This document shows positions 1-9,114 of a DNA stretch of 64,000 nt, in pieces. The stretch is taken from contig NZ_CP150241.1 of assembly GCF_037975235.1 (NCBI RefSeq), forward strand, positions 372,001-436,000, in the 5' to 3' direction. Below the pieces are notes generated by a model. The model searched no databases. It was not told the origin of the DNA and worked only from the letters and a program-made list of their open reading frames with translations. Position numbers and translations under genes: made by a program. Source of the stretch: Paenibacillus sp. FSL R5-0341. Lineage in GTDB: Bacteria; Bacillota; Bacilli; Paenibacillales; Paenibacillaceae. Every line of letters begins with the position of its first letter. Position 1 is the first letter of the stretch.

Positions 1-557
1 TCAGACCTGGTGTGATCCTGTTCGATGAGCCACTGAGTGCACTGGATGCTGTACTCCGGGAAGAGATGCGGATTGAGATGATGTCACTGGTTCGGGACAT
101 GGGATTGACTGCGCTGTACGTCACACATGATCAGATCGAGGCAATGTCGATGTCGGATGAGATTGTGGTGATGCAGAAGGGGCGGATCTTGCAAAAGGGC
201 AGCCCGGAAACGATCTACTCGGCACCAAGTGATCCGTATGTCGCTTCGTTTATCGGAAAGTCCAACTGGCTCACGCCTAATCAATCGATGGTGCGTCCAG
301 AGCATGCCACCTGGAACAAAACAGGTCATGATGATCTGTGTTATCCGGGGACGGTACTTAGTGTCAGCTATGTAGGTGAGCGTTATGAAGTACGAGTGCA
401 GATGGAAGGGCTGGGCGTATGGACAGCCTATATGAACCAAAGAGTGCGCCTAGGGGAGCGGGTTCAGCTCTATGTTGCTCCCGAGCGGATATGCCGAATG
501 GATGGTTATGACCACCCGAGTATGAAGCAAAACGAAGCGATCGCAGTGGCATATTAA
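1..557 (+). CDS. ABC transporter ATP-binding protein, C-terminal part (5' end outside window)
   Basis: The reading frame is open to the left edge, so only the C-terminal ~185 residues are present. The Walker B/D-loop region (LFDEPLSALDA) and the switch histidine (YVTHDQIEAM) are seen at once, followed by an MRPEH-type TOBE/regulatory extension. The ATPase would energise import together with the lipoprotein and permease that follow. This subunit layout is typical of ferric-iron (FbpC) and aminoethylphosphonate/spermidine-type importers. The substrate cannot be read from the ATPase alone. The stop lies 70 bp before the lipoprotein start, consistent with one operon. Confidence 0.9.
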   Translation, partial: RPGVILFDEPLSALDAVLREEMRIEMMSLVRDMGLTALYVTHDQIEAMSMSDEIVVMQKGRILQKGSPETIYSAPSDPYVASFIGKSNWLTPNQSMVRPEHATWNKTGHDDLCYPGTVLSVSYVGERYEVRVQMEGLGVWTAYMNQRVRLGERVQLYVAPERICRMDGYDHPSMKQNEAIAVAY

Positions 558-627
558 ATTGTTGAATGAGCACGCAGTTGGAAGCAGGAGTACACATTTT
601 ATTAGAAACCAGGGGAGATGGACGAAT

Positions 628-1701
628 ATGTTGGGTATGAAAACACGGAAAAAGAGTGCAATGCTGTTATTAACTGCGGTAATGAGTATCAGTTTGTTCG
701 GATGTAGTACGGGCAACACAACTACAGGCAACGCGGCACAACCCGCGGGTGAAGGAAACACAGCAGCAGCTGCGGAAACAACGAAACCGGCTGGTGGCAA
801 GCTTGTCTTGTACAGTGCTGGTCCACAGAAGCTGGCGGATAACATCGTGAGCGGATTTACGGACAAAACGGGGATTGAAGTCGAGATGTTCCAGGGAACG
901 ACAGGCAAAATTCTGGCTCGTATGGAAGCAGAGAAATCCAATCCGGTGGCAGACGTTGTAATCCTGGCCTCTTTACCTTCAGCACAGGCTTTGAAAGCGG
1001 ATGGACTGACTATGCCTTACCCCGAAGCAGCGAATGCAGACAAGCTGAACAAGGACTGGTCGGATGCAGAAGGTAATTATTTTAGCAGCAGTGCTTCCGC
1101 ACTGGGTATTGTTTATAACACCAAACTGGTATCTACACCACCAACAAGTTGGACAGAGCTTGCTACGCCTGCGTGGAAAGATGCAGTGAACATTCCCGAC
1201 CCTACATTATCAGGTTCAGCACTCGACTTCATCACAGGATACCTGAGTGCGAATGGTGAAAAAGGATGGGATCTGCTGAGTGCCTATAAAGCCAATGGTG
1301 TAGCGATGGCGGGCGCCAATCAGGAAGCACTTGATCCGGTCATTACGGGTGCTAAAAGCATCGTAGCAGCAGGTGTGGATTACATGGCGTATTCCTCCAA
1401 AGCAAAAGGTGAACCCCTGGATATCGTATATCCTGAGGAAGGCACGGTAATCAGCCCAAGACCGGCAGCGATTCTGAAATCCAGTCCGAATGTAGAGAAT
1501 GCCAAAGCATTCATTGACTACCTGTTGTCCGATGAAGCACAGAAGCTCGTTGCAGATGCCTATCTAATTCCAGGCCGCGAAGACATTGAAGCGACCAACC
1601 GTGCCAATGTGAAGGATATTCCACAACTTAAAGTGGATTGGAACTGGATGAGCGAACATGGCGAAGAGACAGCGGCGCGTTTTTCCGAGACTTTTAAATA
1701 A
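628..1701 (+). CDS. ABC transporter substrate-binding lipoprotein (FbpA/phosphonate-binding type)
   Basis: A 357-aa extracellular solute-binding protein. I chose ATG 628 because AGGGGAG lies 8-14 bp upstream and it gives a clean lipoprotein signal (MLGMKTRKK, hydrophobic core, lipobox LFGC). A TTG at 559 is in frame but has no good ribosome binding site. The mature protein begins with a low-complexity Gly/Thr/Ala linker and then the periplasmic-binding fold (LVLYSAGPQKLADNIVSGF). The fold matches the iron(III)/2-aminoethylphosphonate class (SBP_bac_6/11-like). It should deliver substrate to the double permease encoded next. No Fur box is visible just upstream, so the iron assignment is only one option; phosphonate or phosphate esters are others. 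Confidence 0.88.
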   Translation: MLGMKTRKKSAMLLLTAVMSISLFGCSTGNTTTGNAAQPAGEGNTAAAAETTKPAGGKLVLYSAGPQKLADNIVSGFTDKTGIEVEMFQGTTGKILARMEAEKSNPVADVVILASLPSAQALKADGLTMPYPEAANADKLNKDWSDAEGNYFSSSASALGIVYNTKLVSTPPTSWTELATPAWKDAVNIPDPTLSGSALDFITGYLSANGEKGWDLLSAYKANGVAMAGANQEALDPVITGAKSIVAAGVDYMAYSSKAKGEPLDIVYPEEGTVISPRPAAILKSSPNVENAKAFIDYLLSDEAQKLVADAYLIPGREDIEATNRANVKDIPQLKVDWNWMSEHGEETAARFSETFK

Positions 1702-1767
1702 TAGGATAGAGACAACTAGGCAAAAGGAATACCTGCTGTCTGTGGAAAGTCATGTGAGGTGAACGTA

Positions 1768-3453
1768 GTGAAACCTGTTGTAATGGACAACAACCGTATT
1801 TTTCGGAGAGTGGGCGTGATTCTGGCCCTCTTTCTGCTGACTATAAGCATTGGGATGCCGCTCTTGCTGATCTTCTGGCAAAGTGTGTATCCGGATGGAC
1901 AATGGGACTGGATGGCTCCGATTCGCACGATTACAGGTCATCATCTATCAGGTGTATTGCTGAATTCCGTCTGGCTTGGCATCTGCGTTGTAGCGGTAAC
2001 CACACTGCTGGCGCTGCCGCTTGCCTGGATGATGGCGAAGACCCGAATGGGGGAGCATCGCTGGGTGGATGTGATCCTGATGATCCCGTTCATGACCCCG
2101 CCGTATATCGGCTCGATGGGCTGGATTCTGTTTATGCAAAAAGGGGGATATCTGCAGCAATGGGTACCATCATCTGCAGGCTGGAGTGAGTTGTTCTTCA
2201 GCTTCTGGGGCATGGTGCTCATCATGAGCTTGCATCTGTTCCCATTCCTGTATCTACTGCTTCGGGATGCATTGATCCGCATCGGTGGCAATCTGGAAGA
2301 AGCGGGGGCTGTGCACGGTGCACGTGCAGGGTACCGTTTCAGACGCATTATTTTACCCCTGTTATTGTCGTCCTACGGCATGGGGATCATGCTGGTCTTT
2401 GTCAAAACGATTGCGGAATTCGGAACACCGGCGACCTTCGGGCGCAAGATTGGCTATTATGTCATGACCTCCGAGATCCATAAGTACATCTCCAGTTGGC
2501 CGATTGACTTCGGTAAGGCGACTTCGCTGGCATCGGTGCTGCTGTCCGTCTGTCTGGTGATGTGGTATATGCAGTCTGCCATGAGTCGCAAGTTCACGTA
2601 TCGTCTGGTTGGTGGCAAAGGGCAACGTTCGAAGCGATATTCTCTTCGTGGCGGAGCAGGATGGTTGTGTGGGGCGTATCTTGCGATTCTGTTGATCCTG
2701 TCGATAGGTATCCCGTATTTCTCCATCATCGCCGCTTCGACCATGAAGTTACGGGGATCAGGAATTGCTTTTGATAATCTGACCTTGGATCATTACAAGG
2801 AGCTGTTATCTTGGGGATCAGTGAGTATGAAGGCCATCGGGAACAGTCTGGGATTATCCCTCGCGGCTTCAACCGTTGCTGTTATTATAGGTACGGGGTT
2901 TGCACTCGCGATCGGCAGATCATCTTCATTCATGCAGCGTGTGATTGACTTGTTCAGTCTGTTGCCTAATACGGTGCCGGGTATCGTAATGGTGGTGGGT
3001 CTGATTCTTTTCTGGAACTCACCTTGGATGCCCGTCACGTTGTATAACACCTACAGCATGGTTGTGCTCACGTACGTTGTTCTCTTCTTGCCTTACACGG
3101 TGCAGTATGTAAAATCGAGCTTTACCCAGATTGACGGAACATTGTTCCAGGCTGGGCAAGTCTTTGGCGGGAAGCCGCTGTATATTCTGCGGCGAATTCT
3201 GATCCCGCTAATCCTACCCGGCATGCTGGCCGGCTGGATGATGACCTTTACGATTGCTACCCGTGAGTTGGTAGGTTCGTTGTTGATTCTTCCGCCGTCG
3301 ATGCAGACGTCGGCTACGTATATTTTTGCCCAGTTCGAACAAGGTCAAGTATCACTCGGAATGGCGATGGCCGTGGTGACGGTAGGCATGACGGTGCTGA
3401 TGCTGCTGGGAATCGAACTGCTGAATTCAAAGAGAAAGTGGAATGCATCATGA
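1768..3453 (+). CDS. ABC transporter permease, two fused BPD domains
   Basis: A ~561-aa membrane protein with about 12 hydrophobic segments, built of two consecutive BPD_transp_1 permease units. Each half has an EAA-type loop (EEAGAVHGARAGYRFRRIILP near residue 180; QAGQVFGGKPLYILRRILIP near 480). Such fused permeases are characteristic of FbpB/SfuB-like iron and aminoethylphosphonate importers. GTG 1768 is preferred: GAGGTGA sits 5-7 bp upstream, and the earlier in-frame GTG at 1759 lies inside that ribosome binding site. The 3' end overlaps the next gene by ATGA, so the two are translationally coupled. Confidence 0.9.
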   Translation: MKPVVMDNNRIFRRVGVILALFLLTISIGMPLLLIFWQSVYPDGQWDWMAPIRTITGHHLSGVLLNSVWLGICVVAVTTLLALPLAWMMAKTRMGEHRWVDVILMIPFMTPPYIGSMGWILFMQKGGYLQQWVPSSAGWSELFFSFWGMVLIMSLHLFPFLYLLLRDALIRIGGNLEEAGAVHGARAGYRFRRIILPLLLSSYGMGIMLVFVKTIAEFGTPATFGRKIGYYVMTSEIHKYISSWPIDFGKATSLASVLLSVCLVMWYMQSAMSRKFTYRLVGGKGQRSKRYSLRGGAGWLCGAYLAILLILSIGIPYFSIIAASTMKLRGSGIAFDNLTLDHYKELLSWGSVSMKAIGNSLGLSLAASTVAVIIGTGFALAIGRSSSFMQRVIDLFSLLPNTVPGIVMVVGLILFWNSPWMPVTLYNTYSMVVLTYVVLFLPYTVQYVKSSFTQIDGTLFQAGQVFGGKPLYILRRILIPLILPGMLAGWMMTFTIATRELVGSLLILPPSMQTSATYIFAQFEQGQVSLGMAMAVVTVGMTVLMLLGIELLNSKRKWNAS

Positions 3454-5039
3454 TCAAACTGAACGTATGGGGCGGTGCAGGGGAACACGGACGTTCCGCC
3501 TATCTCCTGAGCGGGAGCCGGTTTCGCCTTTTGCTGGATTGTGGTGTGAAAAAAGAAGGCACGGGCGAGTATCCGCTAATTGACCCGGAGATTGTTCCGA
3601 AACTGGATGCGGTCCTGTTGTCCCACGCCCATGAGGATCATTCGGTCGCCATCCCTTTGCTGTATAAGATGGGCTACCAGGGTGAAGTGTGGACGACGAG
3701 AGAGACGATGGCGCAGCTGCGTACGTATTTTGCCAACTGGCGTAGGTTTGTAGAGCGTATGGGCGAAGAACTTCCTTATGATGAAGCAGATGAGCAAGCT
3801 GTTCGTTATCGGTATCTGGAGGATGCGGTTGTATCCCAAACCTGGTTCGAACCCATTCCTGAAGTAAAAGTGATGTGGGGCCGGAGTGGACATCTGGCTG
3901 GATCGGTGTGGTTTGGGGTTGAAATGGAAGGTAAGCGGATTTTCTATTCCGGGGACTACACGTCCGAATCGCTGCTTTTACAGGAGGATTGTCCAGCGGA
4001 GGTGTTCTCGCAGGTGAGCATGATTCGTGAAAATACGTTGTTTGATACTCCGAGCAGTGAACGGTGGGATGCGGAGGAACTAATCGCTATAAACAGTGGG
4101 CAAAAGGCTGGAGGATTCATAGCTTCACAGGATCGGATAACTGTTGCATCAGAAGCGTCGTCAAGAACACTTGTATCCACGGAGACACTCATGAAGCAGG
4201 GGAATTTCACATCCAACGAAGCAGATGGAGTAGGCAGAGCAAATGTAGCAGGCAGAGCAGATAGAGCAGCAGTATCTTCCGTCGGGCTGGTGGATCTGGC
4301 GATCGTTGATGCGGCCTATGGTACGGACCAGGATACACAGGCTGACAAACTGGAACAGCTTGAACGAGTCATTCGTCAGACGATTGCCTGTGGTGGAAAG
4401 GTGCTGCTACCCATGCCTGTCGTAGGGCGTGGACAGGAGATTATACTGTGGGCACAGCAACAATTCCCGGATATCCCAATTGTAGTGGAACAAGGGCTGG
4501 TGGACGGCATGAAGCAGCTTATGCATGTTCCATACTGGTTGAGGGAACAGGGGGAGCATATCACTGGAGGTTCGTTGCAAGACGAAATTGATTGCTTTCT
4601 GACCGGACAAGGATGGGATCTGCCTACAACCACCCAAGAGCGTGAACAATTGTTGAAGCATCATGCTGCATCGCTATGGTTCATTCCGGACGGGATGATG
4701 CAGTCCTCGCTTGCCCGTTGGTATTATAGTCAATTATCGGACAGGAAGGAGAATTTGATTCTGCTCACCGGGCATGTTGCTCATGGTACATTTGCTGATA
4801 AGCTGCTACGGGTTCCTGACAAGTATGGAGTGTGTGAGGTGCGGAAAATGCGCTATAAAGTACATCAGGGCTGGAAGGATGTTGAACGGATGCTGCATCA
4901 GGTTCCAGCAAGGCATACGGTCCTTGTGCATGCTGACCGGGCAGAGACGGACAGATTAAAAGAAGGTTTGCTCAGAAATAGCCCGTCACCGGGAACAGTT
5001 ATACATTCACTGTCTGCTGGTGACGAGCTATATGTGTGA
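3450..5039 (+). CDS. beta-CASP-type metallo-beta-lactamase-fold hydrolase
   Basis: A ~529-aa protein starting at ATG 3450, whose ATGA overlaps the permease stop. The N-terminal metallo-beta-lactamase core shows the metal motif HAHEDH (about residues 57-62) and GHLAGS (about 145), with a further metal-binding Asp in YSGDYT. From about residue 310 come beta-CASP signatures: GGKVLLPMPVVGRGQE, LLTGHVAHGT, and a final VLVHAD. This architecture belongs to RNase J/CPSF-73-like nucleases and their non-nuclease relatives. A poorly conserved ~80-residue insert (about 200-285) separates the halves. The gene is coupled to an ABC importer, so it may process an imported ester or a regulatory RNA. The role is inferred only. 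Confidence 0.82.
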   Translation: MIKLNVWGGAGEHGRSAYLLSGSRFRLLLDCGVKKEGTGEYPLIDPEIVPKLDAVLLSHAHEDHSVAIPLLYKMGYQGEVWTTRETMAQLRTYFANWRRFVERMGEELPYDEADEQAVRYRYLEDAVVSQTWFEPIPEVKVMWGRSGHLAGSVWFGVEMEGKRIFYSGDYTSESLLLQEDCPAEVFSQVSMIRENTLFDTPSSERWDAEELIAINSGQKAGGFIASQDRITVASEASSRTLVSTETLMKQGNFTSNEADGVGRANVAGRADRAAVSSVGLVDLAIVDAAYGTDQDTQADKLEQLERVIRQTIACGGKVLLPMPVVGRGQEIILWAQQQFPDIPIVVEQGLVDGMKQLMHVPYWLREQGEHITGGSLQDEIDCFLTGQGWDLPTTTQEREQLLKHHAASLWFIPDGMMQSSLARWYYSQLSDRKENLILLTGHVAHGTFADKLLRVPDKYGVCEVRKMRYKVHQGWKDVERMLHQVPARHTVLVHADRAETDRLKEGLLRNSPSPGTVIHSLSAGDELYV

Positions 5040-5072
5040 ATTGTGCATGAATCGAATTAATGCGTCAGATTG

Positions 5073-5097
5073 GAACGTCCCTGGGGACGTTCTTTTT
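5073..5097 (+). terminator. Rho-independent terminator of the ABC/MBL operon
   Basis: An 8-bp perfect stem (GAACGTCC / GGACGTTC) with a CTGG loop is followed directly by TTTTT, 34 bp after the metallohydrolase stop. It closes the operon on the + strand. Confidence 0.85.
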
Positions 5098-5148
5098 CCA
5101 TTGAATTGTTATAATTTAAGGTTCGCGATGAATGGGGTGCTCCAGTTC

Positions 5149-5171
5149 GGCGATCCTGCTGAAGGATCGCC
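5149..5171. terminator. Hairpin between convergent genes, possible terminator
   Basis: A perfect 8-bp stem (GGCGATCC / GGATCGCC) with a 7-nt loop lies 27 bp beyond the 3' end of the serine hydrolase gene. The U-tract is poor on both strands, so it may act as a weak bidirectional terminator or a 3' end stabiliser. Confidence 0.4.
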
Positions 5172-5197
5172 TCTTATTGCTTTTTATGAAAATAAAA

Positions 5198-6598
5198 TTA
5201 TTGCAATTGCAGTGCTTTAGCTGTTTTTGCCTCAACTTCATCCAAAAGTGAAGTCATGTCCATACCTGCATGATTGCCGAGCAGGATAATGGTGATATCA
5301 TCGGACAGATTACGTGAAAAGGCTGTAGCAAACCCGCCACCACTACCGTTGTGGAAGACGGTACGGTTCGTGCCGTTCTCTTTCAGAATCCAGGCGTAGC
5401 CATAGTTTTTATCAGAGTAAGGTTCATACATTTGTTCAATCGTATCCTGGCTTAGAATCTGGTCCGTATACAAGGCACGATCCCATTTGAGCATATCGTC
5501 CACCGTGGAATAGATGGTTCCTGATCCGGATTGAGATACATAGTAAGGAGCAGTTACCCATGCGTTATTTTGTTGAACAAAACCACTAATGGTATGCACT
5601 TTACGGGAGGCTTCTCCCGAATTTTTCATGCCAAGTGGCTTCAGTATAGTCTGCTGCACGTAATCGGCATAACTCATGCCGGATACCTGTTCAACGACGT
5701 AAGCGAGCAGAACATACCCGCTGTTGCTGTACAGATAAGCACTCCCTGGTTCAAACTTCAGCGTTTTGTGGCGAATCTCCTCTACAGTCTCTTCCATAGA
5801 AGTTCCTTCACCCCGACCGAATGCGGATGGCAGACCTGAGGTCTGAGATAAGAGCATATGCAGCGTGATCTGATCTCCCTTCGGTATACCGGAGATGTAC
5901 TTGGAGATTGGATCTTGCACATCAACCTTTCCTTCTTCCGCCAGACTAAGAATGGAAGCGGCCGTGAAGGATTTGCTCAGCGATGCGATTCGAGTCTTCT
6001 GATCCGGACGATTCAGTGTCTGTTCGTCGGCAAGTCCGTAGCCTTGCTTTAGAAGTACTTCACCATCACGGGCAATCAGAGCCATACCTGGATAGTTGAT
6101 CTCGCGCAGATACGTATCTACGCTGGCAACTTCGCTCTTCAGCAGGCTGACTTGATCGGTAACCATATTCACACTCATCTGACCTGTAGCTGTGCGTTGG
6201 ACCTTGATATCGGCCTTGATTGCATTAGCCATGGCCCGGACAGGGACCATCAACGTACCATTAACTGTACGTGAATTGACACCTGTGGCCAGATCGACTT
6301 GGTTTACCCTAATGGAATTACTGCCAGCCTGATGGACCAGCTTGTCTCTGCCAACGGTAATGGTAGCCGTCTTGGTGCGATTATCCCATTTCAACGTGCC
6401 TTTAACCGATGTGACCACATCCCGTAGTGGAACAAACGTTGAACCTTTGATGATAAGTGGTGCGTTCTTCCAGGATTGTTGCTCACCATTCACTTCAATG
6501 TGAACTGCTTGCGTCGTCTGCGCTGCAGATGCCGTGGTACCAGCTTGTCCCAGAATCGGGCCTGCGCACAGGATGAGCGCTAACAGAATGCGGAACAT
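5198..6598 (-). CDS. Secreted serine hydrolase (class C beta-lactamase fold) with copper amine oxidase-like N-domain
   Basis: From ATG 6598 it encodes 466 aa: a hydrophobic signal peptide (MFRILLALILCAGPILG), a copper-amine-oxidase-like N-terminal domain (about 30-150, common on Paenibacillus surface proteins), then a penicillin-binding/class C beta-lactamase domain. That domain has SLSK (S206-K209), YSN (290-292) and an HNGSGGG motif near the C-terminus in place of KTG. These proteins hydrolyse D-amino-acid peptides or esters at the cell surface. The start is odd. ATG 6598 has no ribosome binding site, while a strong one (AAGGAGAGG) lies about 60 bp upstream, followed only by in-frame ATT and ATC codons. 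A longer signal peptide with a non-AUG start is possible. Confidence 0.87.
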   Translation of the reverse strand: MFRILLALILCAGPILGQAGTTASAAQTTQAVHIEVNGEQQSWKNAPLIIKGSTFVPLRDVVTSVKGTLKWDNRTKTATITVGRDKLVHQAGSNSIRVNQVDLATGVNSRTVNGTLMVPVRAMANAIKADIKVQRTATGQMSVNMVTDQVSLLKSEVASVDTYLREINYPGMALIARDGEVLLKQGYGLADEQTLNRPDQKTRIASLSKSFTAASILSLAEEGKVDVQDPISKYISGIPKGDQITLHMLLSQTSGLPSAFGRGEGTSMEETVEEIRHKTLKFEPGSAYLYSNSGYVLLAYVVEQVSGMSYADYVQQTILKPLGMKNSGEASRKVHTISGFVQQNNAWVTAPYYVSQSGSGTIYSTVDDMLKWDRALYTDQILSQDTIEQMYEPYSDKNYGYAWILKENGTNRTVFHNGSGGGFATAFSRNLSDDITIILLGNHAGMDMTSLLDEVEAKTAKALQLQ

Positions 6599-6822
6599 GG
6601 ATGAATATACAGTGGAAATGCGTTGCCTTTCATTTAACTTGCGTAAGATTTGAATCCTCTCCTTCCAATCGTTTCATGAATAGCCAGCTTATGAGCATTG
6701 TAAACGATCTCGCTAAGAGGGTCAAAACGAAAAGTAGGATAAGGTGAATCCATCCAACCTGACCGAAAAGATTAAATTTATTCTAATTTAGTATCTATAC
6801 ATAATATTTTTACAGGAATTGT

Positions 6823-6829
6823 CCGATAA
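6823..6829 (+). promoter_or_regulatory. Candidate sigma-D (-10) element of chemoreceptor gene
   Basis: CCGATAA lies ~37 bp before the chemoreceptor start and matches the core of the motility sigma factor -10 (GCCGATAT). The TAAA -35 is poor (AATA/TAAT about 15-16 bp upstream). The same element precedes the chemoreceptor at 36117, which makes chance less likely. Confidence 0.45.
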
Positions 6830-6865
6830 AAGGATGGGTGAAGATTATGATGGGGGATAGTTAAA

Positions 6866-8839
6866 ATGAAGAAAAGGATTCGAAATTGGTTTACTTTAAC
6901 CGTAAAAAAACGCCTGATTGCTGCATTGCTCCTGTTCCTGGTAGTACCGAGCATTACCGTGGGATGGTTGTCTTATCAAAAAGCTGCTGACCAGGTTAAG
7001 CTGGAAATTATTCGTTCCGCACAGGCCAAAACAGAAATGCTTAGTCTGCAGATAAATCAAATGCTGGAAATGGAGAAGGATAACGCAGCACAGATGGCCG
7101 CGGGTATTACTTCAAACGATATTATTAATCAGTCCCCTGCGCTTCAAAGGCAAATGGACCGGATGTCCCAGAATCATAAGGAACTGGGTGTGCTTACCGC
7201 AGGTGCCGAAGATGGTAGCTGGATGAAATCCCCTGAATCCGAGGAACAGAATTATGATCCTCGAGAACGTTCATGGTATAAGATGGGTATGTCCCAGGAT
7301 GAACCGGTAATCTCAGATACGTTCCAGTCGGCTTCGACGGGCGAATGGGTTGTGACCGCAGCAGCCAAACTGGCTGATGGTAAAGGGGTATTTGGGGCCA
7401 ATGTCAGTCTTAATCATCTGAAAGAATCCGTTGATCAGATCCGTATTGGTAAAGAAGGAAAACTGTACATGCTGGATAACGGGGGTAAATTCCTGTTCCA
7501 CTACAATATTGAATCCGGCACACAGTCGGATGAAAGCTATATTAATGAGATGTATACGCAAGAAAGTGGGACCGTGAAGTATACATATGGTGGTCACGAA
7601 GTGGAAGCTGTGTATTTTACTAATCCGGTGACGGGTTGGAAAATTGTTGGTGAGATGGTTCCTTCGGAAGCAACGGAAGCCGTAATGCCTATTTTGATCC
7701 GTGCAATTACAATTGTGGCATCTGCATTGGTTATTGGGTTGGTTCTGCTTATTTTCATTATCCGCAGCATTCACCGACCACTACTGCAATTAACGCAGGC
7801 AGCATCCAAAGTAAGCGCCGGGGATCTCACCGTTCGGGTTGGTTTGCAGCGCAAGGATGAATTCGGACAGCTTGGAGAAAGCTTCGATACAATGACGACT
7901 TCACTACGTAGTGTGCTTGGAGAGGTACATGATACGTCCAGCCAGTTGGCAGCTTCTTCTGAAGAGCTGATGGCAAGTTCCGAGCAGACATCCAAAGCCA
8001 CAGAACAGGTAGCTGAACTGATGCAGGATGCAGCTGCGGGAACGACTTTGCAGAACAACAGTCTTGCTGCTACTGGCCAACTTGTGGGCGAAATGTCCAT
8101 TGGAGTGAAAGAAATCTCATCAAGTGCTGAGGACACCGCTCGTATCGCTCTTGATGCTTCCACCAAGTCGGAAGCGGGTATGGTTACCGTAGAAGAAGCG
8201 GTTACGCATATTCAGCAGGTGAATGACGAGAGCAAAGCCATGTCTGTGGTCATTGAGGATCTGCGCGCGAAAAATGAAGAGATTCTTGTGATTGTGGCCG
8301 AAATTACGGCCATCGCCAAGCAGACCAACATTCTCGCATTGAATGCATCAATTGAAGCTTCAAGAGCTGGCGAGCAAGGTCGCGGATTCGCGGTCGTAGC
8401 GAACGAAGTGAAGACACTGGCTCACAGTTCTGGCGCATCAGCCGAGCGCATTAACGAGCTTATGCATGAGATGCAGGAGAAAACCAATGCAGTGCAATCG
8501 ACCTTTGCCCGTACAGGAGAAGGTATGGTCAAGAGTTCGCAGATGGTTACGGAAGCGGGCGAAGCCTTCCATAACATTCGTACTGCTGTACAGTTGGTTG
8601 CTGCACAAGCTGGAGAAGTATCCGCTGCTTCCCGTCAAATTGATGGAGGCATGGGTCATATCAACAAGGCCGTAAATGATACGATGGTTCTGTCAGACAA
8701 AATTGCTTCTGGAACGGAAGATGGATCAGCGGCTGCTCAAGAGCAGTTGGCTACAATGGAAGAGGTAGCAGCATCCTCGGCGGCATTGTCACGTATGGCT
8801 GAAGATCTGCAAAGCATGATTGAACGATTTAAGTTGTAA
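6866..8839 (+). CDS. Methyl-accepting chemotaxis protein (dCache sensor)
   Basis: A 657-aa transmembrane chemoreceptor. TM1 is at about residues 15-33, then an extracellular double-Cache sensor ([12 protein letters not shown] is the typical dCache signature), TM2 at about 275-297 (rich in Ile/Val/Leu), a HAMP linker ([18 protein letters not shown]), and the cytoplasmic signalling coiled coil. The conserved hairpin tip [20 protein letters not shown] lies near residue 490. It should relay ligand binding to CheW/CheA. The ligand is unknown; dCache domains of this kind often bind amino acids or organic acids. GGGGGA lies 8 bp before the ATG, and a rho-independent terminator follows, so the gene is monocistronic. 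Confidence 0.95.
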   Translation: MKKRIRNWFTLTVKKRLIAALLLFLVVPSITVGWLSYQKAADQVKLEIIRSAQAKTEMLSLQINQMLEMEKDNAAQMAAGITSNDIINQSPALQRQMDRMSQNHKELGVLTAGAEDGSWMKSPESEEQNYDPRERSWYKMGMSQDEPVISDTFQSASTGEWVVTAAAKLADGKGVFGANVSLNHLKESVDQIRIGKEGKLYMLDNGGKFLFHYNIESGTQSDESYINEMYTQESGTVKYTYGGHEVEAVYFTNPVTGWKIVGEMVPSEATEAVMPILIRAITIVASALVIGLVLLIFIIRSIHRPLLQLTQAASKVSAGDLTVRVGLQRKDEFGQLGESFDTMTTSLRSVLGEVHDTSSQLAASSEELMASSEQTSKATEQVAELMQDAAAGTTLQNNSLAATGQLVGEMSIGVKEISSSAEDTARIALDASTKSEAGMVTVEEAVTHIQQVNDESKAMSVVIEDLRAKNEEILVIVAEITAIAKQTNILALNASIEASRAGEQGRGFAVVANEVKTLAHSSGASAERINELMHEMQEKTNAVQSTFARTGEGMVKSSQMVTEAGEAFHNIRTAVQLVAAQAGEVSAASRQIDGGMGHINKAVNDTMVLSDKIASGTEDGSAAAQEQLATMEEVAASSAALSRMAEDLQSMIERFKL

Positions 8840-8911
8840 CAGGCATTGAAATGAGACAATGAGTCATGAAGAATACTTAAGGAAGGCGCTGAAATGCTCT
8901 TTCTGCAATGA

Positions 8912-8943
8912 GACTGCAGGGTTGCGACCCTGTGGTCTTTTTT
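8912..8943 (+). terminator. Rho-independent terminator after chemoreceptor gene
   Basis: An 11-bp stem with two G-T wobbles (GACTGCAGGGT / ACCCTGTGGTC), TGCG loop and six Ts. Confidence 0.85.
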
Positions 8944-9114
8944 CTATTGAACAAGGGGTATCCGGTATGTCTTCGAACAGAACATTCCTTTCAGTTATAT
9001 TGACATAAACTAAACATAATTATATTATGTCTATAAATAAACAAACAAAAATATAAATTAGTTGATTGATATTCGGTTGAAATGAACATAACAATAATAA
9101 AAAGGAGCTTTTAC

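Noticed and set aside
5020..5220. 66-codon frame after the metallohydrolase gene
   Set aside because: It runs through a rho-independent terminator and a second hairpin and overlaps the end of the serine hydrolase gene.
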